A stretch of DNA of 64,000 nucleotides. Origin: UBA10649 sp963755335 (GTDB taxonomy: Bacteria; Actinomycetota; Actinomycetes; S36-B12). Position numbers and translations under genes: made by a program. The DNA is taken from contig CAVWJW010000008.1 in NCBI GenBank assembly GCA_963755335.1, positions 1 to 64,000 on the forward strand, given 5' to 3'. The notes under the pieces are model-generated. The model had not been told where the DNA came from, did no database searches, and saw only the letters and a list, made by a program, of their open reading frames with translations. This document shows, one piece after another, positions 1 through 9,631 of this stretch. The first letter of the stretch is position 1. The number at the start of each line of letters is the position of its first letter.

Positions 1-65
1 GGCTCCCGGTCTTTCTGTTAGGTGGGACGTACGGTGAACGGCTGCGGGCGCGTGGCCCTCGGCCG

Positions 66-416
66 CTATTCGCCGCTTGCGGATCCCTCCAGCGGCACCT
101 GGATGGCGCTGATGTAGGCCATCGACGGCTGATGGGTCTGCAGGAAGTCCCGATGAACCGGGCTCGCGAGGTACGCCTCGAAGTCCGCCATCGTCACGAA
201 GTCTAGGCAGACCATCCACGTGGCCGACACCGGCGCGTTGGGCCGGCGATCGAGATCGCGATGCAGCGTGGCGAGCACGGCGTGGGGATGCTCGTCCACG
301 AGTCGCTGCAGGTCGGTCTCCAGCGAGCGGCGCAGCTCGTCGTCGAGGGATGGATCCAGTCGTATGTGCACGACGTGGCGAATCGTGGGGGTCTCGCTCG
401 AGTCAACGGTGGTCAC
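66..416 (-). CDS. Dabb (stress-responsive A/B barrel) family protein
   Basis: The 116-residue product has the pattern of a dimeric alpha/beta-barrel (Dabb) protein: an N-terminal strand with RHVVHIRLD, a helix of charged residues, a central strand WMVCLDF, then the helix FEAYLASPVHRDFL and a last strand. Dabb proteins are small cytosolic proteins of mostly unknown role, and some act on polyketide-like or aromatic substrates. The start is a GTG. It is transcribed away from the Cfa gene, with about 130 bp between them that must hold both promoters. The family call is fairly secure; the substrate is unknown. Confidence 0.75.
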   Translation of the reverse strand: MTTVDSSETPTIRHVVHIRLDPSLDDELRRSLETDLQRLVDEHPHAVLATLHRDLDRRPNAPVSATWMVCLDFVTMADFEAYLASPVHRDFLQTHQPSMAYISAIQVPLEGSASGE

Positions 417-546
417 TTGGGCATTCTCTCGTGACAGCGGTGTCCTCGACGAGCGCCGCTCGTGGATTTACGCTAGTCAGCGCGATCTCGCCACATCACG
501 CTGGTGAGTCCGCTGGCGCTGGTCCCGTTCGCGTGGAGGTGTCGCG

Positions 547-1911
547 ATGTCCCTGTCCGATCGCGAAATTCGAACCGCAGCAGTCGAACACGCTGTTCCC
601 GATCCAGGCAAGGGTGCGGCCGCGGCCATCGACGGCATCCTGCAGATCGCCGTCGGCGGTCCGCTGCCCCTGCGGATCAGGTGCTGGGACGGATCGGAGG
701 CGGGCGACGTCCACGCGCCCGCAACGATCGCCTTCACCGACCCACGCGCGCTGAGACGACTGCTGTGGGCGCCGAGCGAACTCGGGCTCGCACGTGCCTA
801 CGTCTCGGGCGATCTCGACCTCGAAGGCGACATCTTCACCATCCTGGATCTGCCCGACGTGATCGAACGCGTCGCCCATCACGACAAGATCGGCCTAAGT
901 CGGCGCGAGCGCCTGCAAGCCGCCCGCACGGCGATGCGACTCGGGGCCGTCGGCCCGCCGCCGAGTCCGCCTCCCGAGGAGGTCCGCCGTCGTCGAGGCG
1001 GCCTGCACACCCGGCAACGCGATGCCGCCTCGGTCTCGCATCACTACGACGTAGGCAACGGCTTCTATCGGCTCGTCCTCGGCCCGTCGATGGTCTACTC
1101 GTGCGCCTACTGGTCACGGCCGCCGCACACGGGGTACACGCTCGAGGACGCGCAGCGCGACAAGCTCGACCTCATCTGCCGCAAACTGGGGCTTCGCCCT
1201 GGCATGCGGTTGCTCGACGTCGGATGCGGCTGGGGCTCGCTGGCCATCCATGCCGCAACGCAGTACGGGGTGAGCGTCGTCGGTGTCACCGTCAGCCGGG
1301 AGCAGCGCGCCCTCGCCGTGCGCCGGGTGAGCGACGCCGGACTCGAAGGTCGAGTGGAGATCCGCCTGCAGGACTACCGCGACGTGACCGACGGTCCTTT
1401 CGACGCCATTGCCAGTGTCGGGATGGCGGAACATGTGGGCCGGGCCCGACTCGTGGAGTACTCCCGGGTGCTGTTGGGCCTGCTGCGTCCGGGCGGTCGC
1501 CTGCTCAATCACGCGATCTCCTCGGTGCGCGCACTGCCGCCGTCGACGCATGACCAGCCGGGGTTCATCGACAGCTACATCTTCCCCGACGGGGAGGTGC
1601 TCCCGCTCTCCGCGACATTGGACGCCTTCGAGCAGGTAGGCCTGGAGGTGCGCGACGTGGAGGCCCTGCGCGAGCACTACGGCCACACCCTGCGCGCCTG
1701 GGTGGACAACCTGCGTGCCGCATGGCCCGAGGCGGTGGCGTCAGTAGGCGAGGGCCGCGCCCGAACCTGGCTGCTCTACCTGGCCGCCTGCGCCCTGGCG
1801 TTCGAGCACGGCAACATCACCATCCACCAGGTCCTGGCGGTCAAGCAGTCAGGACTGGGCTGCAGCGAACTCCCGCTCACACGGACTCAGTGGCTGCGCC
1901 AGACGCTTTGA
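547..1911 (+). CDS. cfa: Cyclopropane-fatty-acyl-phospholipid synthase family methyltransferase
   Basis: This SAM-dependent enzyme would methylenate or methylate double bonds of unsaturated acyl chains in membrane phospholipids. The 454-residue protein has an N-terminal lipid-binding region of about 190 residues, then the SAM motif LLDVGCGWGSLA at about residues 220-232 and the family sequence SVSHHYDVGNGFYRLVLGPSMVYSC-like stretch before it (positions 1035-1100). The length is typical for actinobacterial Cfa/UfaA1 proteins. A Shine-Dalgarno GGAGG sits 7 bases before the ATG. Its 3' end converges on the ROK gene with about 25 bp between them. Confidence 0.92.
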   Translation: MSLSDREIRTAAVEHAVPDPGKGAAAAIDGILQIAVGGPLPLRIRCWDGSEAGDVHAPATIAFTDPRALRRLLWAPSELGLARAYVSGDLDLEGDIFTILDLPDVIERVAHHDKIGLSRRERLQAARTAMRLGAVGPPPSPPPEEVRRRRGGLHTRQRDAASVSHHYDVGNGFYRLVLGPSMVYSCAYWSRPPHTGYTLEDAQRDKLDLICRKLGLRPGMRLLDVGCGWGSLAIHAATQYGVSVVGVTVSREQRALAVRRVSDAGLEGRVEIRLQDYRDVTDGPFDAIASVGMAEHVGRARLVEYSRVLLGLLRPGGRLLNHAISSVRALPPSTHDQPGFIDSYIFPDGEVLPLSATLDAFEQVGLEVRDVEALREHYGHTLRAWVDNLRAAWPEAVASVGEGRARTWLLYLAACALAFEHGNITIHQVLAVKQSGLGCSELPLTRTQWLRQTL

Positions 1912-1935
1912 CGGCGGAAAGTCGGGGTTGCTCGG

Positions 1936-3210
1936 TCACCTTGCCGCGAGCAGCGGAAGTTCGGGCAGGCCCGCCGTTCGGCCGCGCTCGATCCAGTGCG
2001 GCAGCAGCCGTGGCGAGAGGATCTCGTCGGTGACCAGCGAGGCCGCACCGTAGATACCGGCGAGGTCGCCGAGCTCGGAGCGCGAGATGCGCAGGTCGCG
2101 GGTGGCGAGCGGCAAGGACCGTTCGTAGACGCTCTGCCGGATCGATGCGAGGAACATGTCACCGGCGTTGGCGACACCTCCGCCGATGATGACCAACGAG
2201 GGGTTGTAGAAGTTGACCAGCGCCGCGATCATCTGGCCGACGAGGCGTCCGGCCTGGCTGAGGATCTCGTTGGCGACGAGATCGCCGTGGACGGCGCCGG
2301 TGGCGACGTCGTGGGCTGTGATCGCCTGATCGTTGGCGATGCGCTGGGCCAGGAACGGACTGGAGCCGTCACGCGCGGCCTCGGTTCCCTGACGTGCGAT
2401 CGCCTGACCCCCGGCCAGCGCCTCGAGGCAGCCGACCTTGCCGCATCGGCAGACCTGCGTCGTGGACTCGAGGACCCGGACATGCCCGATGTCGCCAGCC
2501 GCGCCTTGGGCCCCGCGGTGAAGTTGGCCCGATGAGATGAGGCCCGCGCCGATGCCGGTGCCGATCTTGACGAAGATGGCGTCGTCGACGCCGGCTGCTA
2601 TGCCACGACGCAGTTCGCCTATGGCGAGCATGTTGACGTCGTTGTCGATCCAGGTGGGCGCGTGGAAGCGCGACGACAGGCGGACGCGGACCGGGTAGCG
2701 ATCCCACCCGGGCATGATCGGCGGCGAGGTCGGTGATCCGATGCTGAACTCGACCGGTCCGGGCAGGCCGACGCCGATGCCCCAGATGCCCGGCAGTGGA
2801 TGCGCCTCAACGAGGCTGTCGAAGATCCCTTCGACGACTCCCAGGACGATGTCCGGTCCTGCGGCGATGTCGATGTCCGCGTGCCGGCGCTCGATGATGT
2901 CGCCGTTCAGGTTGGTGATGGCCGCATTGATGGCCGTCGCCCCCAGCTCGGCCACGAGTAGGGCACCAAGGCCGGCGTTGAAGGCGAGGCTGCGGGACGG
3001 ACGACCACCCGTCGACTCGCCCGGCGCTCGCTCGACGACGAGCCCGCTGTCGAGAAGGTCGGTCACCCGTTGAGACACGACCGTGCGGCCCAGCCCGGTG
3101 ACGCGGGCGATGTCGGGCCGAGTGTTGGCCTGCTCGAATCGGATCAGATCGAGGATGGGCACCAAGTGGTCGGCGGTCGTCGACTGCAGCATTGCCGTCA
3201 GGTCTCTCAT
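1936..3210 (-). CDS. ROK family transcriptional repressor (XylR/NagC-like)
   Basis: A sugar-responsive repressor. It has an N-terminal winged helix of about 75 residues (ARVTGLGRTVVSQRVTDLLD) and a ROK sugar-kinase-like domain with the zinc motif CRCGKVGCLEA and the GTGIGAG phosphate loop. I chose the ATG at 3210, which gives 424 residues starting MRDLTAML. The frame stays open to 3294, but the extra 28 residues are Arg-rich and unlike the family. It is divergent from the sugar ABC transporter, and a 23-bp palindrome lies between the two genes. It most likely represses the transporter/isomerase operon and itself until the inducing sugar binds. Confidence 0.9.
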   Translation of the reverse strand: MRDLTAMLQSTTADHLVPILDLIRFEQANTRPDIARVTGLGRTVVSQRVTDLLDSGLVVERAPGESTGGRPSRSLAFNAGLGALLVAELGATAINAAITNLNGDIIERRHADIDIAAGPDIVLGVVEGIFDSLVEAHPLPGIWGIGVGLPGPVEFSIGSPTSPPIMPGWDRYPVRVRLSSRFHAPTWIDNDVNMLAIGELRRGIAAGVDDAIFVKIGTGIGAGLISSGQLHRGAQGAAGDIGHVRVLESTTQVCRCGKVGCLEALAGGQAIARQGTEAARDGSSPFLAQRIANDQAITAHDVATGAVHGDLVANEILSQAGRLVGQMIAALVNFYNPSLVIIGGGVANAGDMFLASIRQSVYERSLPLATRDLRISRSELGDLAGIYGAASLVTDEILSPRLLPHWIERGRTAGLPELPLLAAR

Positions 3211-3367
3211 GTCGGGCGCCCCATGACACCGGTCGGGTCGCATCCTAGATCGCTCGCGAGACCACTCGCGCTTGTGCAGCGCAACCCGGATCACCTCCCA
3301 CCCTGATGTGTCGACCCGTTACCAATGTGTTATCAAAATGAGCAGTATTTCGCTGAAACTAAGTTGT

Positions 3368-3390
3368 CTTATGCATGAAACATACATAAG
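3368..3390. promoter_or_regulatory. Palindromic operator candidate between the ROK and ABC genes
   Basis: The arms CTTATGCATG and CATACATAAG flank a 3-base AAA spacer and match at 9 of 10 positions. The site lies in an unusually AT-rich stretch (about 3305-3405) of an otherwise GC-rich window, 41 bases before the ABC ATPase start. The position and symmetry fit the binding site of a dimeric repressor, most simply the divergent ROK protein. The assignment to that protein is inference. Confidence 0.6.
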
Positions 3391-3430
3391 AATGATGACA
3401 CATGGAGGAACGAGGGGGGAGCCGCCAAGC

Positions 3431-4978
3431 ATGAGCCCGGACCTCGCCGACCAGTCGCCGAACGGCGCTTCCGCCGCGGGAGCGCTCCTTGAGATGAGCG
3501 GGATCGTCAAGGTCTTCCCCGGCGTCCGTGCCCTCGACGGAGTCGATCTCGACGTCGTGTCCGGAGAGGTTCACTGCCTGCTCGGGCAGAACGGCGCCGG
3601 CAAGTCCACGCTCATCAAGGTCCTGTCCGGTGCCCACCAGCCCGACGAGGGCACCATCCGCTGGAACGGCGAGCAGGTCCGGCTGACCAACCCCACCGCC
3701 GCGATGCGCCTGGGGATCGCCACGATCTATCAGGAGCTCGACCTCGTCAACGACCTGACGGTCGCCCAGAACATCAGCCTCGGACACGAGCCGACGAGGG
3801 CGGGGTTCGACCGGCGGCACGCCGAGCGCGAGAGGGCAGCCGCGCTGCTGCTTCGTCTTGGCCATCCGGAGATCCAGCCGAACTCCGTGGTCGGCAACCT
3901 GCCGGCGGCCGGCAAGCAGATCGTCAGCATGGCGCGGGCCCTGTCCCGGGACGTGAAGCTGATGATCATGGACGAGCCCTCCGCGGTCCTCGACCAGGGT
4001 GAGGTCGCACGCCTGTTCCACGTCATCCGCGATCTCACCGACAACGGCGTCGCGGTCATCTACATCTCGCATCGGCTCGAGGAGATTCGCGCGATCGGTG
4101 ACCGCGTGACGGTCCTCAAGGACGGGCGCACTGTCGCGACCGGCCTGCCGGCCAGGACCACTCCGACGGCCGACGTCATCCGGCTCATGACCGGTCGCAA
4201 TATCGAGTACGTGTTCCCGGATCGCAGCCGGGACGCGTTCGTGGGTGAGCCGATGCTCGACGTCGTCGGCATCTCGCGCTCACGCGAGTTCGAGGACATC
4301 TCCTTCCGCGTTCACCCGGGGGAGGTCGTCGGGCTGGCCGGCCTGGTCGGCTCGGGTCGCTCCGAGATCCTCGAGACGGTCTACGGCGCGCGCAGGACCG
4401 AGTCCGGTTCGGTGCTCGTCGACGGCAAGGCCCTGCACGCCGGATCGGTGTCGTCGGCCGTCACCGCGGGCGTGGGCCTCTGCCCGGAGGAGCGCAAGAG
4501 CCAGGCCCTGCTCCTCGATCAGACCGTCTCCAACAACGTCACGCTCGCCTCTCTTCGCAAGTTCGCGGTCGGACCCTTCTTGAATCGTCACAAGGAGGAC
4601 GCGGCGGCCCGTCAGCAGATCGAGGCCCTCGACGTCCGTCCTGGCGATCCGCAGCGCGACGCGCGGACGCTGTCCGGTGGCAATCAGCAGAAGGTCGTCC
4701 TCGCCCGGTGGCTCCTCACGGGGTGCCGGGTCCTGCTGCTCGACGAGCCCACACGGGGCGTCGACGTCGGAGCCAGAAGCGAGCTCTACGCGCTCATCCG
4801 GGAACTGGCGAACTCCGGAGTCGCGGTGCTCCTGGTGAGCAGCGAGGTGCCGGAAGTGCTCGGGCTGTCGGATCGGGTTCTCGTCATTCGGGACGGACGG
4901 ATCGTCCACGACGGCCCCGCGCAAGAGATCGATGAATCCGATGTCCTCGGACTCGTGATGGAGGGAAGCTCGCGATGA
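3431..4978 (+). CDS. Sugar ABC transporter ATP-binding protein (RbsA/XylG type, two ATPase domains)
   Basis: This 515-residue cytosolic ATPase would energise uptake of a pentose or similar sugar. Domain 1 has Walker A GQNGAGKST and Walker B LMIMDEPSAVLD. Domain 2 has the degenerate P-loop GLVGSGRSE typical of RbsA/XylG proteins, the signature LSGGNQQKVVLARWL and Walker B LLLDEPTRGVD. The domain 1 signature is a weak NLPAAGKQIVSMA. The frame is open upstream from 3272, but I chose the ATG at 3431 because GGGGGGAG lies just before it and homology begins there. Its stop overlaps the permease start (ATGA). Confidence 0.92.
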   Translation: MSPDLADQSPNGASAAGALLEMSGIVKVFPGVRALDGVDLDVVSGEVHCLLGQNGAGKSTLIKVLSGAHQPDEGTIRWNGEQVRLTNPTAAMRLGIATIYQELDLVNDLTVAQNISLGHEPTRAGFDRRHAERERAAALLLRLGHPEIQPNSVVGNLPAAGKQIVSMARALSRDVKLMIMDEPSAVLDQGEVARLFHVIRDLTDNGVAVIYISHRLEEIRAIGDRVTVLKDGRTVATGLPARTTPTADVIRLMTGRNIEYVFPDRSRDAFVGEPMLDVVGISRSREFEDISFRVHPGEVVGLAGLVGSGRSEILETVYGARRTESGSVLVDGKALHAGSVSSAVTAGVGLCPEERKSQALLLDQTVSNNVTLASLRKFAVGPFLNRHKEDAAARQQIEALDVRPGDPQRDARTLSGGNQQKVVLARWLLTGCRVLLLDEPTRGVDVGARSELYALIRELANSGVAVLLVSSEVPEVLGLSDRVLVIRDGRIVHDGPAQEIDESDVLGLVMEGSSR

Positions 4979-6023
4979 GCGAATCGGTAGTGGCAGTCGA
5001 GACGCCGGGTCCACCGCCGGTCGGGCCCGACGACTCCGCACCTTCGACGTCGAGGCTGCGTCGGATCTTCCGCGGCTCGGTCGGCCGCAACCTGGGTCTG
5101 ATCCTCGCCCTTGTCATCCTCATCATCGTCGGGGTCGTGACGGGCGGCGAGCGCTTCGCGAGCATCGAGAACACCCTGACCATCCTGCGGCTCGGATCGG
5201 TCATCGGCGTTGTCAGCATCGGGATGACCTTCGTCATCATCGGCGGCGGCATCGACCTCTCGGTCGGCGCGAACGTCGCCCTTGCCTCGGTGTGGGCCAC
5301 GACCGTGGCGACGCAGACGCTGGGAAAGGACGTCCACTGGATCGTGATGGTCGGGTGCGCACTGATCGTCGCGACGTGCGTGGGCCTCATCAACGGGCTG
5401 ATGATCGCCTACGGGAAGATCGCGCCCTTCATCGCCACGCTGGCCATGCTCGCCGCGCTCGCGGCCTTGCCGAGATCATCGCCGACCGGAAGACGCAGAT
5501 CATCACCGTCCAGGGCTTCCTGGACACCTTCTCCGGAGACGTGCTCGGCGTCCCCGTCCTGGTGATCATCTTCGCCGTCGTGGCGGTGATCGGCTGGATC
5601 CTGCTCAACCGCACCACGTTCGGACGCCGCACCTTCGCCGTCGGTGGAAACGCCGAGGCGGCCCGCCTCTCCGGCATCCGCGTCCAGCGCCACACGCTGT
5701 GGCTCTACGCCTTGCTGGGAACGACCTGTGGAATCGCCGCCGTGATGATCATGGCGCGCACGACGACAGGCAGCTCAACCCACGGCATGCTCTACGAACT
5801 GGACGCCATCGCCGCGGTCGTCATCGGCGGCACCCTGCTGACGGGCGGCCGAGGCACCATCGTCGGAACCGTCATCGGCGTCCTCATCTTCACGATGCTC
5901 AGCAACATCTTCACGCTCAACAACCTCTCGATCTCGGCTCAGGCGATCGCGAAGGGCGTGATCATCGTCGTCGCGGTTCTGCTGCAGCAGCGAATCGCCG
6001 ACCGCAGTCGGGCAGTGACTTGA
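4975..6023 (+). pseudogene. Sugar ABC transporter permease (RbsC/XylH-like), single frameshift
   Basis: This is the inner-membrane permease partner of the preceding ATPase. The first frame (from 4975) encodes the N-terminal half with IGMTFVIIGGGIDLSVG, the hallmark of the RbsC family, up to IAPFIATLAML. The second frame resumes with RGLAEIIADRKTQIITV and runs to 6023 through the conserved NAEAARLSGI and AVVIGGTLLTGG segments. The break is near 5455-5462, in the GC-rich repeat GCCGCGCTCGCGG, and one base appears to be missing. Everything on both sides is well conserved, so a sequencing indel is more likely than a dead gene. If real, the importer would be inactive. Confidence 0.85.
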
Positions 6024-6091
6024 CCGAACGGAACGGGCACGAATCCTGTCGTCCTTCCGGAGTGACGGGAACAATCAGAAAGAGGGATTCC

Positions 6092-7174
6092 ATGAGAGCA
6101 CGGAGCACCAAGCTCGTCACCACGCTAGGGATCATGGTTGCAGCGAGCGCACTCATCGCAGGATGCACGAGCAACAGCACATCAAGTGCGAGCAGCTCGG
6201 CAGCTGCCCCAGCGGCGACCACCGCAGCATCCGCAGCTGCATCCGCCGTTGCCAGCGCAGCGGCCAGCGCCCCCGCGGGCGAGAAGATGAAGATCGGCTT
6301 CTCGGCTCCGGCAGCGGACCATGGATGGATGGGCGCTATCACCAAGGCCGCCCAGGCCGAGGCTGCGAAGTACCCGGATGTCGAACTGGTCATGGCAGAG
6401 GGCACCAACGACGTGAACCTTCAGATCAGCCAGATCGAGACCTTCATCAACGACAAGGTCGACGCCATCGTGATGCTGCCCTTCGACGGCGCTGCCCTCA
6501 CTGACGTGGCGACCAAGGCCATGAAGGCCGGCATCCCGGTGATCAACGTCGACCGTGAGTTCAGCAGCCCGTTCGCGGCGCGCTCGACCGTGCTGGGCGA
6601 CAACTACGGCATGGGCGTCTCGGCCGGCACGTACATGTGCGAGAAGTTCGGTGACAACCCGAATGCCGTCATCGCTGAGATCGCGGGCATCGACTCGCTT
6701 CCGCTGACGCAGGACCGCAGCAAGGGCTTCGCTGACGCGCTGGCCAAGTGCGGGCTCAAGGTGTCGAACCGCGTCGCCGCCGAGTTCACCGTCGAGTCGG
6801 GCGAGAAGGCCGCCTCGAACCTGCTCCAGGCCGCACCGAAGATCGACGGCCTGTGGAACCACGACGACGACCAGGGCGTTGGCGTCATGGCAGCCATCAA
6901 GAACGCGGGCCGCAGTGAGTTCGTCATGGTCGGTGGCGCAGGCAGCGCGAACGTCATGCGCGACATCAAGGCTGACAACACCCCGCTCAAGGCCACCGTC
7001 ATCTACCCGTCAACTCAGGGCGCCGACGGCATCGACCTCGCTCGGATGGTTGTTCAGGGCAAGGCGCTCGGCGATCTCGTCGAGGTTGAGGCTCCCCGCA
7101 AGGTGATGCTGTACGCACCGGTCGTCACCAAGGACAACGTCGACCAGTACCTGCCGACAGCGTTCGAGTCGTAA
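6092..7174 (+). CDS. Sugar ABC transporter substrate-binding lipoprotein (RbsB-like)
   Basis: A type-I periplasmic-binding-fold protein that would capture the sugar outside the membrane and deliver it to the permease. The 360-residue product has a lipoprotein signal peptide ending LIAGC (lipidated Cys 25), then an Ala/Ser-rich linker to about residue 62. The ribose-binding-protein-like core begins MKIGFSAP. DAIVMLPFDGAALT, VINVDREF and the Asp-containing hinge region are family features. A strong hairpin directly after the stop codon would favour higher expression of this gene than of the downstream enzymes. Confidence 0.9.
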   Translation: MRARSTKLVTTLGIMVAASALIAGCTSNSTSSASSSAAAPAATTAASAAASAVASAAASAPAGEKMKIGFSAPAADHGWMGAITKAAQAEAAKYPDVELVMAEGTNDVNLQISQIETFINDKVDAIVMLPFDGAALTDVATKAMKAGIPVINVDREFSSPFAARSTVLGDNYGMGVSAGTYMCEKFGDNPNAVIAEIAGIDSLPLTQDRSKGFADALAKCGLKVSNRVAAEFTVESGEKAASNLLQAAPKIDGLWNHDDDQGVGVMAAIKNAGRSEFVMVGGAGSANVMRDIKADNTPLKATVIYPSTQGADGIDLARMVVQGKALGDLVEVEAPRKVMLYAPVVTKDNVDQYLPTAFES

Positions 7175-7182
7175 GTCTCAGA

Positions 7183-7216
7183 TCGGTGGGGGCGTGGCCT
7201 AGCCCGCCCCCACCGA
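7183..7216 (+). terminator. Strong intercistronic hairpin after the binding-protein gene
   Basis: Perfect 12-bp arms starting TCGGTGGGG and ending CCCCACCGA enclose a 10-base loop, beginning 8 bases after the binding-protein stop. No T-run follows, so it may be a partial or Rho-assisted terminator or an mRNA 3'-end stabiliser. Such elements are common after the binding-protein cistron in sugar ABC operons. The downstream genes start 25 bases later on the same strand. Confidence 0.65.
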
Positions 7217-7240
7217 CTCACCAGCGGCAGAGGACAGATC

Positions 7241-8424
7241 ATGACTTCCACGGATGGCCGATCCCTGCGGATCGGGATGGTCGGCTACGCGTTCATGGGC
7301 GCCGCACACTCGCAGGCGTGGCGCAACGCCCCCAGCTTCTTCACGCTCCCCATGTCTCCGGAGATGACCGCCATCTGCGGTCGCAACGCAGACGCAGCCT
7401 CCGTCGTCGCCGGCCGGTTCGGCTGGCAGTCGGTGGAGACGCGATTGGCACGTCCTCCTGAAGCGTCCGGACATCGACCTCATCGACATCTGCACCCCGG
7501 GTGACACCCACGCAGAGATCGCGATCGCCGCGCTCGAGGCGGGCAAGCACGTGCTCTGCGAGAAGCCCCTCGCCAACACTGTCGCCGAGGCGGAGGCGAT
7601 GACCGCTGCCGCCGAGCGAGCTGCTGAGTCGGGCGTGCGCTCGATGGTCGGCTTCACGTACCGTCGCGTTCCGGCAATCGGCCTCGCTCAGCGACTGGTT
7701 GCCGCAGGGCCGCATCGGCACGGTCCGCAATGTGCGCGCCCAATACCTCCAGGACTGGATCGTGGATCCACAGGCCCCGCTCTTCTGGCGCTTGCGCAAG
7801 GAGGTCGCCGGCTCGGGCGCCCTGGGCGACATCGGGGCCCACATCATCGACCTGGTCCAGTACATCACCGGCGAGTCGATCATCGGCCTCAGTGCGCTCA
7901 CCGCCACCTTCATCAAGGAGCGCCCTCTCCCGGAGAGCAGCAGCGGACTGTCTGGCACCTCCGGATCGGAGATGGGCGAGGTGACCGTAGACGACGCCGC
8001 CGTCTTCATCTCCACCCTCAGCGGTGGGGGACTGGCCACCTTCGAAGCCACCCGATTCGCGACCGGTCGCAAGAACGCCATCCGAATCGAGATCAACGGG
8101 TCCGAGGGCAGTGTGGCCTTCGACTTCGAGGACATGAACATCCTGCACTTCTACGACGGGAACGATGATCCCGAGATCGCCGGATTCCGGCGCATTCTGG
8201 TTACCGAACCGGTGCATCCCTTCGTCGCCAACTGGTGGCCGCCGGGCCACCTCATCGGGTACGAGCATGGATTCACCCACCAGGTCGTGGACCTCGTCAC
8301 CGACATCGCCAACAACTGCAACCCGCGGCCGTCGTTCGCCGATGGCCTGCGAGTGCAGCGGATACTCGACGCCGTCGAGGAGAGCGCTGCAGCACAGAGC
8401 ACGTGGATGGAGATTCCCGCATGA
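7241..8424 (+). pseudogene. Gfo/Idh/MocA family NAD(P)-dependent oxidoreductase, two frameshifts
   Basis: A sugar or inositol dehydrogenase homologue. The first frame gives the Rossmann start LRIGMVGYAFMGAAHSQAW. The second (from about 7443) gives DLIDICTPGDTH and the family motif VLCEKPLAN. The third (from about 7710) gives GRIGTVRNVRAQYLQDW and the C-terminal beta-sheet domain to 8424. Each junction is consistent with one extra base, near 7442 and near 7708-7711. The reconstructed product is about 393 residues, normal for the family. The stop overlaps the xylose isomerase start (ATGA), so the genes are translationally coupled. Sequence error is the likely cause of the breaks. Confidence 0.82.
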
Positions 8425-9587
8425 GTGATCGCTGGACGCCGGTAGCCGAGGACAAGTTGAGCTTCGGCCTGTGGACAGTTGGCTGGCGCGGGGTCGACGT
8501 GTTCGGCGGTGCCGTGCGCGACGAGCTCGATCCCGTCGAGGCAGTCGAGCGACTGGCCGGGCTCGGCGCGGCCGCCATCACCTTCCATGACGACGACCTC
8601 GTGCCCAACGACGCGACGCGCGAACGGGTCCTCGAGCGCTTCAGCGCGGCGCTATCGGAGAACGATGTCGCGGTGGAGATGGCGACGACCAACCTGTTCA
8701 GCAGTCCCGTCTTCAAGGACGGCGGGTTCACCTCGAACGATCGTGATGTTCGTCGGTACGCGCTGGCCAAGGCGGCCCGGAACATCGACCTCGGCGTGCG
8801 GATGGGTGCCAAGACGTACGTCCTCTGGGGTGGCCGCGAGGGTGCCGAGTCCGGCGCTGCCAAGGACATCAATGCTGCACTGGATCGAATGCGGGAGGCG
8901 CTCGACACGCTCTGCGCCTACGTGCGCGAACAGGGTTACGACGTCCGATTCGCGATCGAGCCCAAGCCCAATGAGCCTCGCGGGGACATTCTTCTCCCGA
9001 CCATCGGGCACGCACTCGCCTTCATACACGAACTCGACGAGCCGTCACGCGTCGGCCTCAACCCGGAGGTCGGTCACGAGGAGATGTCGGGTCTCAACTA
9101 CGCCCACGGCATCGCTCAGGCGATGTGGCAGGGGAAGCTGTTCCACATCGATCTCAACGGCCAGAACGGCCCGCGATTCGATCAAGACCTGCGATTCGGC
9201 GCGGGCAACGCCCGTGGGGCGTTCTGGGCGGTCGACGTCCTCGAGGGCCTCGGTGGCCGTGCGCCTCGCTACGACGGATTCGTGCACTTCGACTACAAGC
9301 CGCCGCGGACGGAGGACGCCGACGACGTCTGGGAGACGGCGCGAGCGAACATGCGCAACTACCTCATCCTGCGCGACAAGGTGCGGGCGTTCCGTGCCGA
9401 CCCGGAGGTTCAGCAGGCGCTCGCCGAGTCTCGCGTACTCGATCTCTGGGAGCCGACTCTCGCGCCGGGGGAGACGCTGGCGGATCTCCGCACAGCCGCC
9501 TACGACCTGGACGGAATGGCCAAGCGGGGCATGCACTTCGAGCGACTCGACCAGCTCGCTCTCGAGCACTTGTACGGCGTGCGCTGA
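8421..9587 (+). CDS. xylA: Xylose isomerase
   Basis: It interconverts D-xylose and D-xylulose using two divalent metals. The 388-residue protein has the catalytic-His region ITFHDDDLVPND, TYVLWGGREG, the metal/substrate motif FAIEPKPNEPRGD, GLNPEVGHEEMSGLN and LFHIDLNGQ, all diagnostic of actinobacterial XylA. The ATG overlaps the preceding stop. Context (ROK repressor, pentose-type ABC importer) agrees with a xylose or related aldose utilisation operon. No xylulokinase gene is present in the window. Confidence 0.93.
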   Translation: MSDRWTPVAEDKLSFGLWTVGWRGVDVFGGAVRDELDPVEAVERLAGLGAAAITFHDDDLVPNDATRERVLERFSAALSENDVAVEMATTNLFSSPVFKDGGFTSNDRDVRRYALAKAARNIDLGVRMGAKTYVLWGGREGAESGAAKDINAALDRMREALDTLCAYVREQGYDVRFAIEPKPNEPRGDILLPTIGHALAFIHELDEPSRVGLNPEVGHEEMSGLNYAHGIAQAMWQGKLFHIDLNGQNGPRFDQDLRFGAGNARGAFWAVDVLEGLGGRAPRYDGFVHFDYKPPRTEDADDVWETARANMRNYLILRDKVRAFRADPEVQQALAESRVLDLWEPTLAPGETLADLRTAAYDLDGMAKRGMHFERLDQLALEHLYGVR

Positions 9588-9631
9588 CCAGCACACGCCT
9601 CTACTGACGGCAGCACAGAGAGGCACAGACA

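Noticed and set aside
4975..6023. Programmed frameshift in the permease gene
   Set aside because: There is no slippery heptamer or downstream pseudoknot visible, and the same kind of shift occurs in many unrelated genes here.
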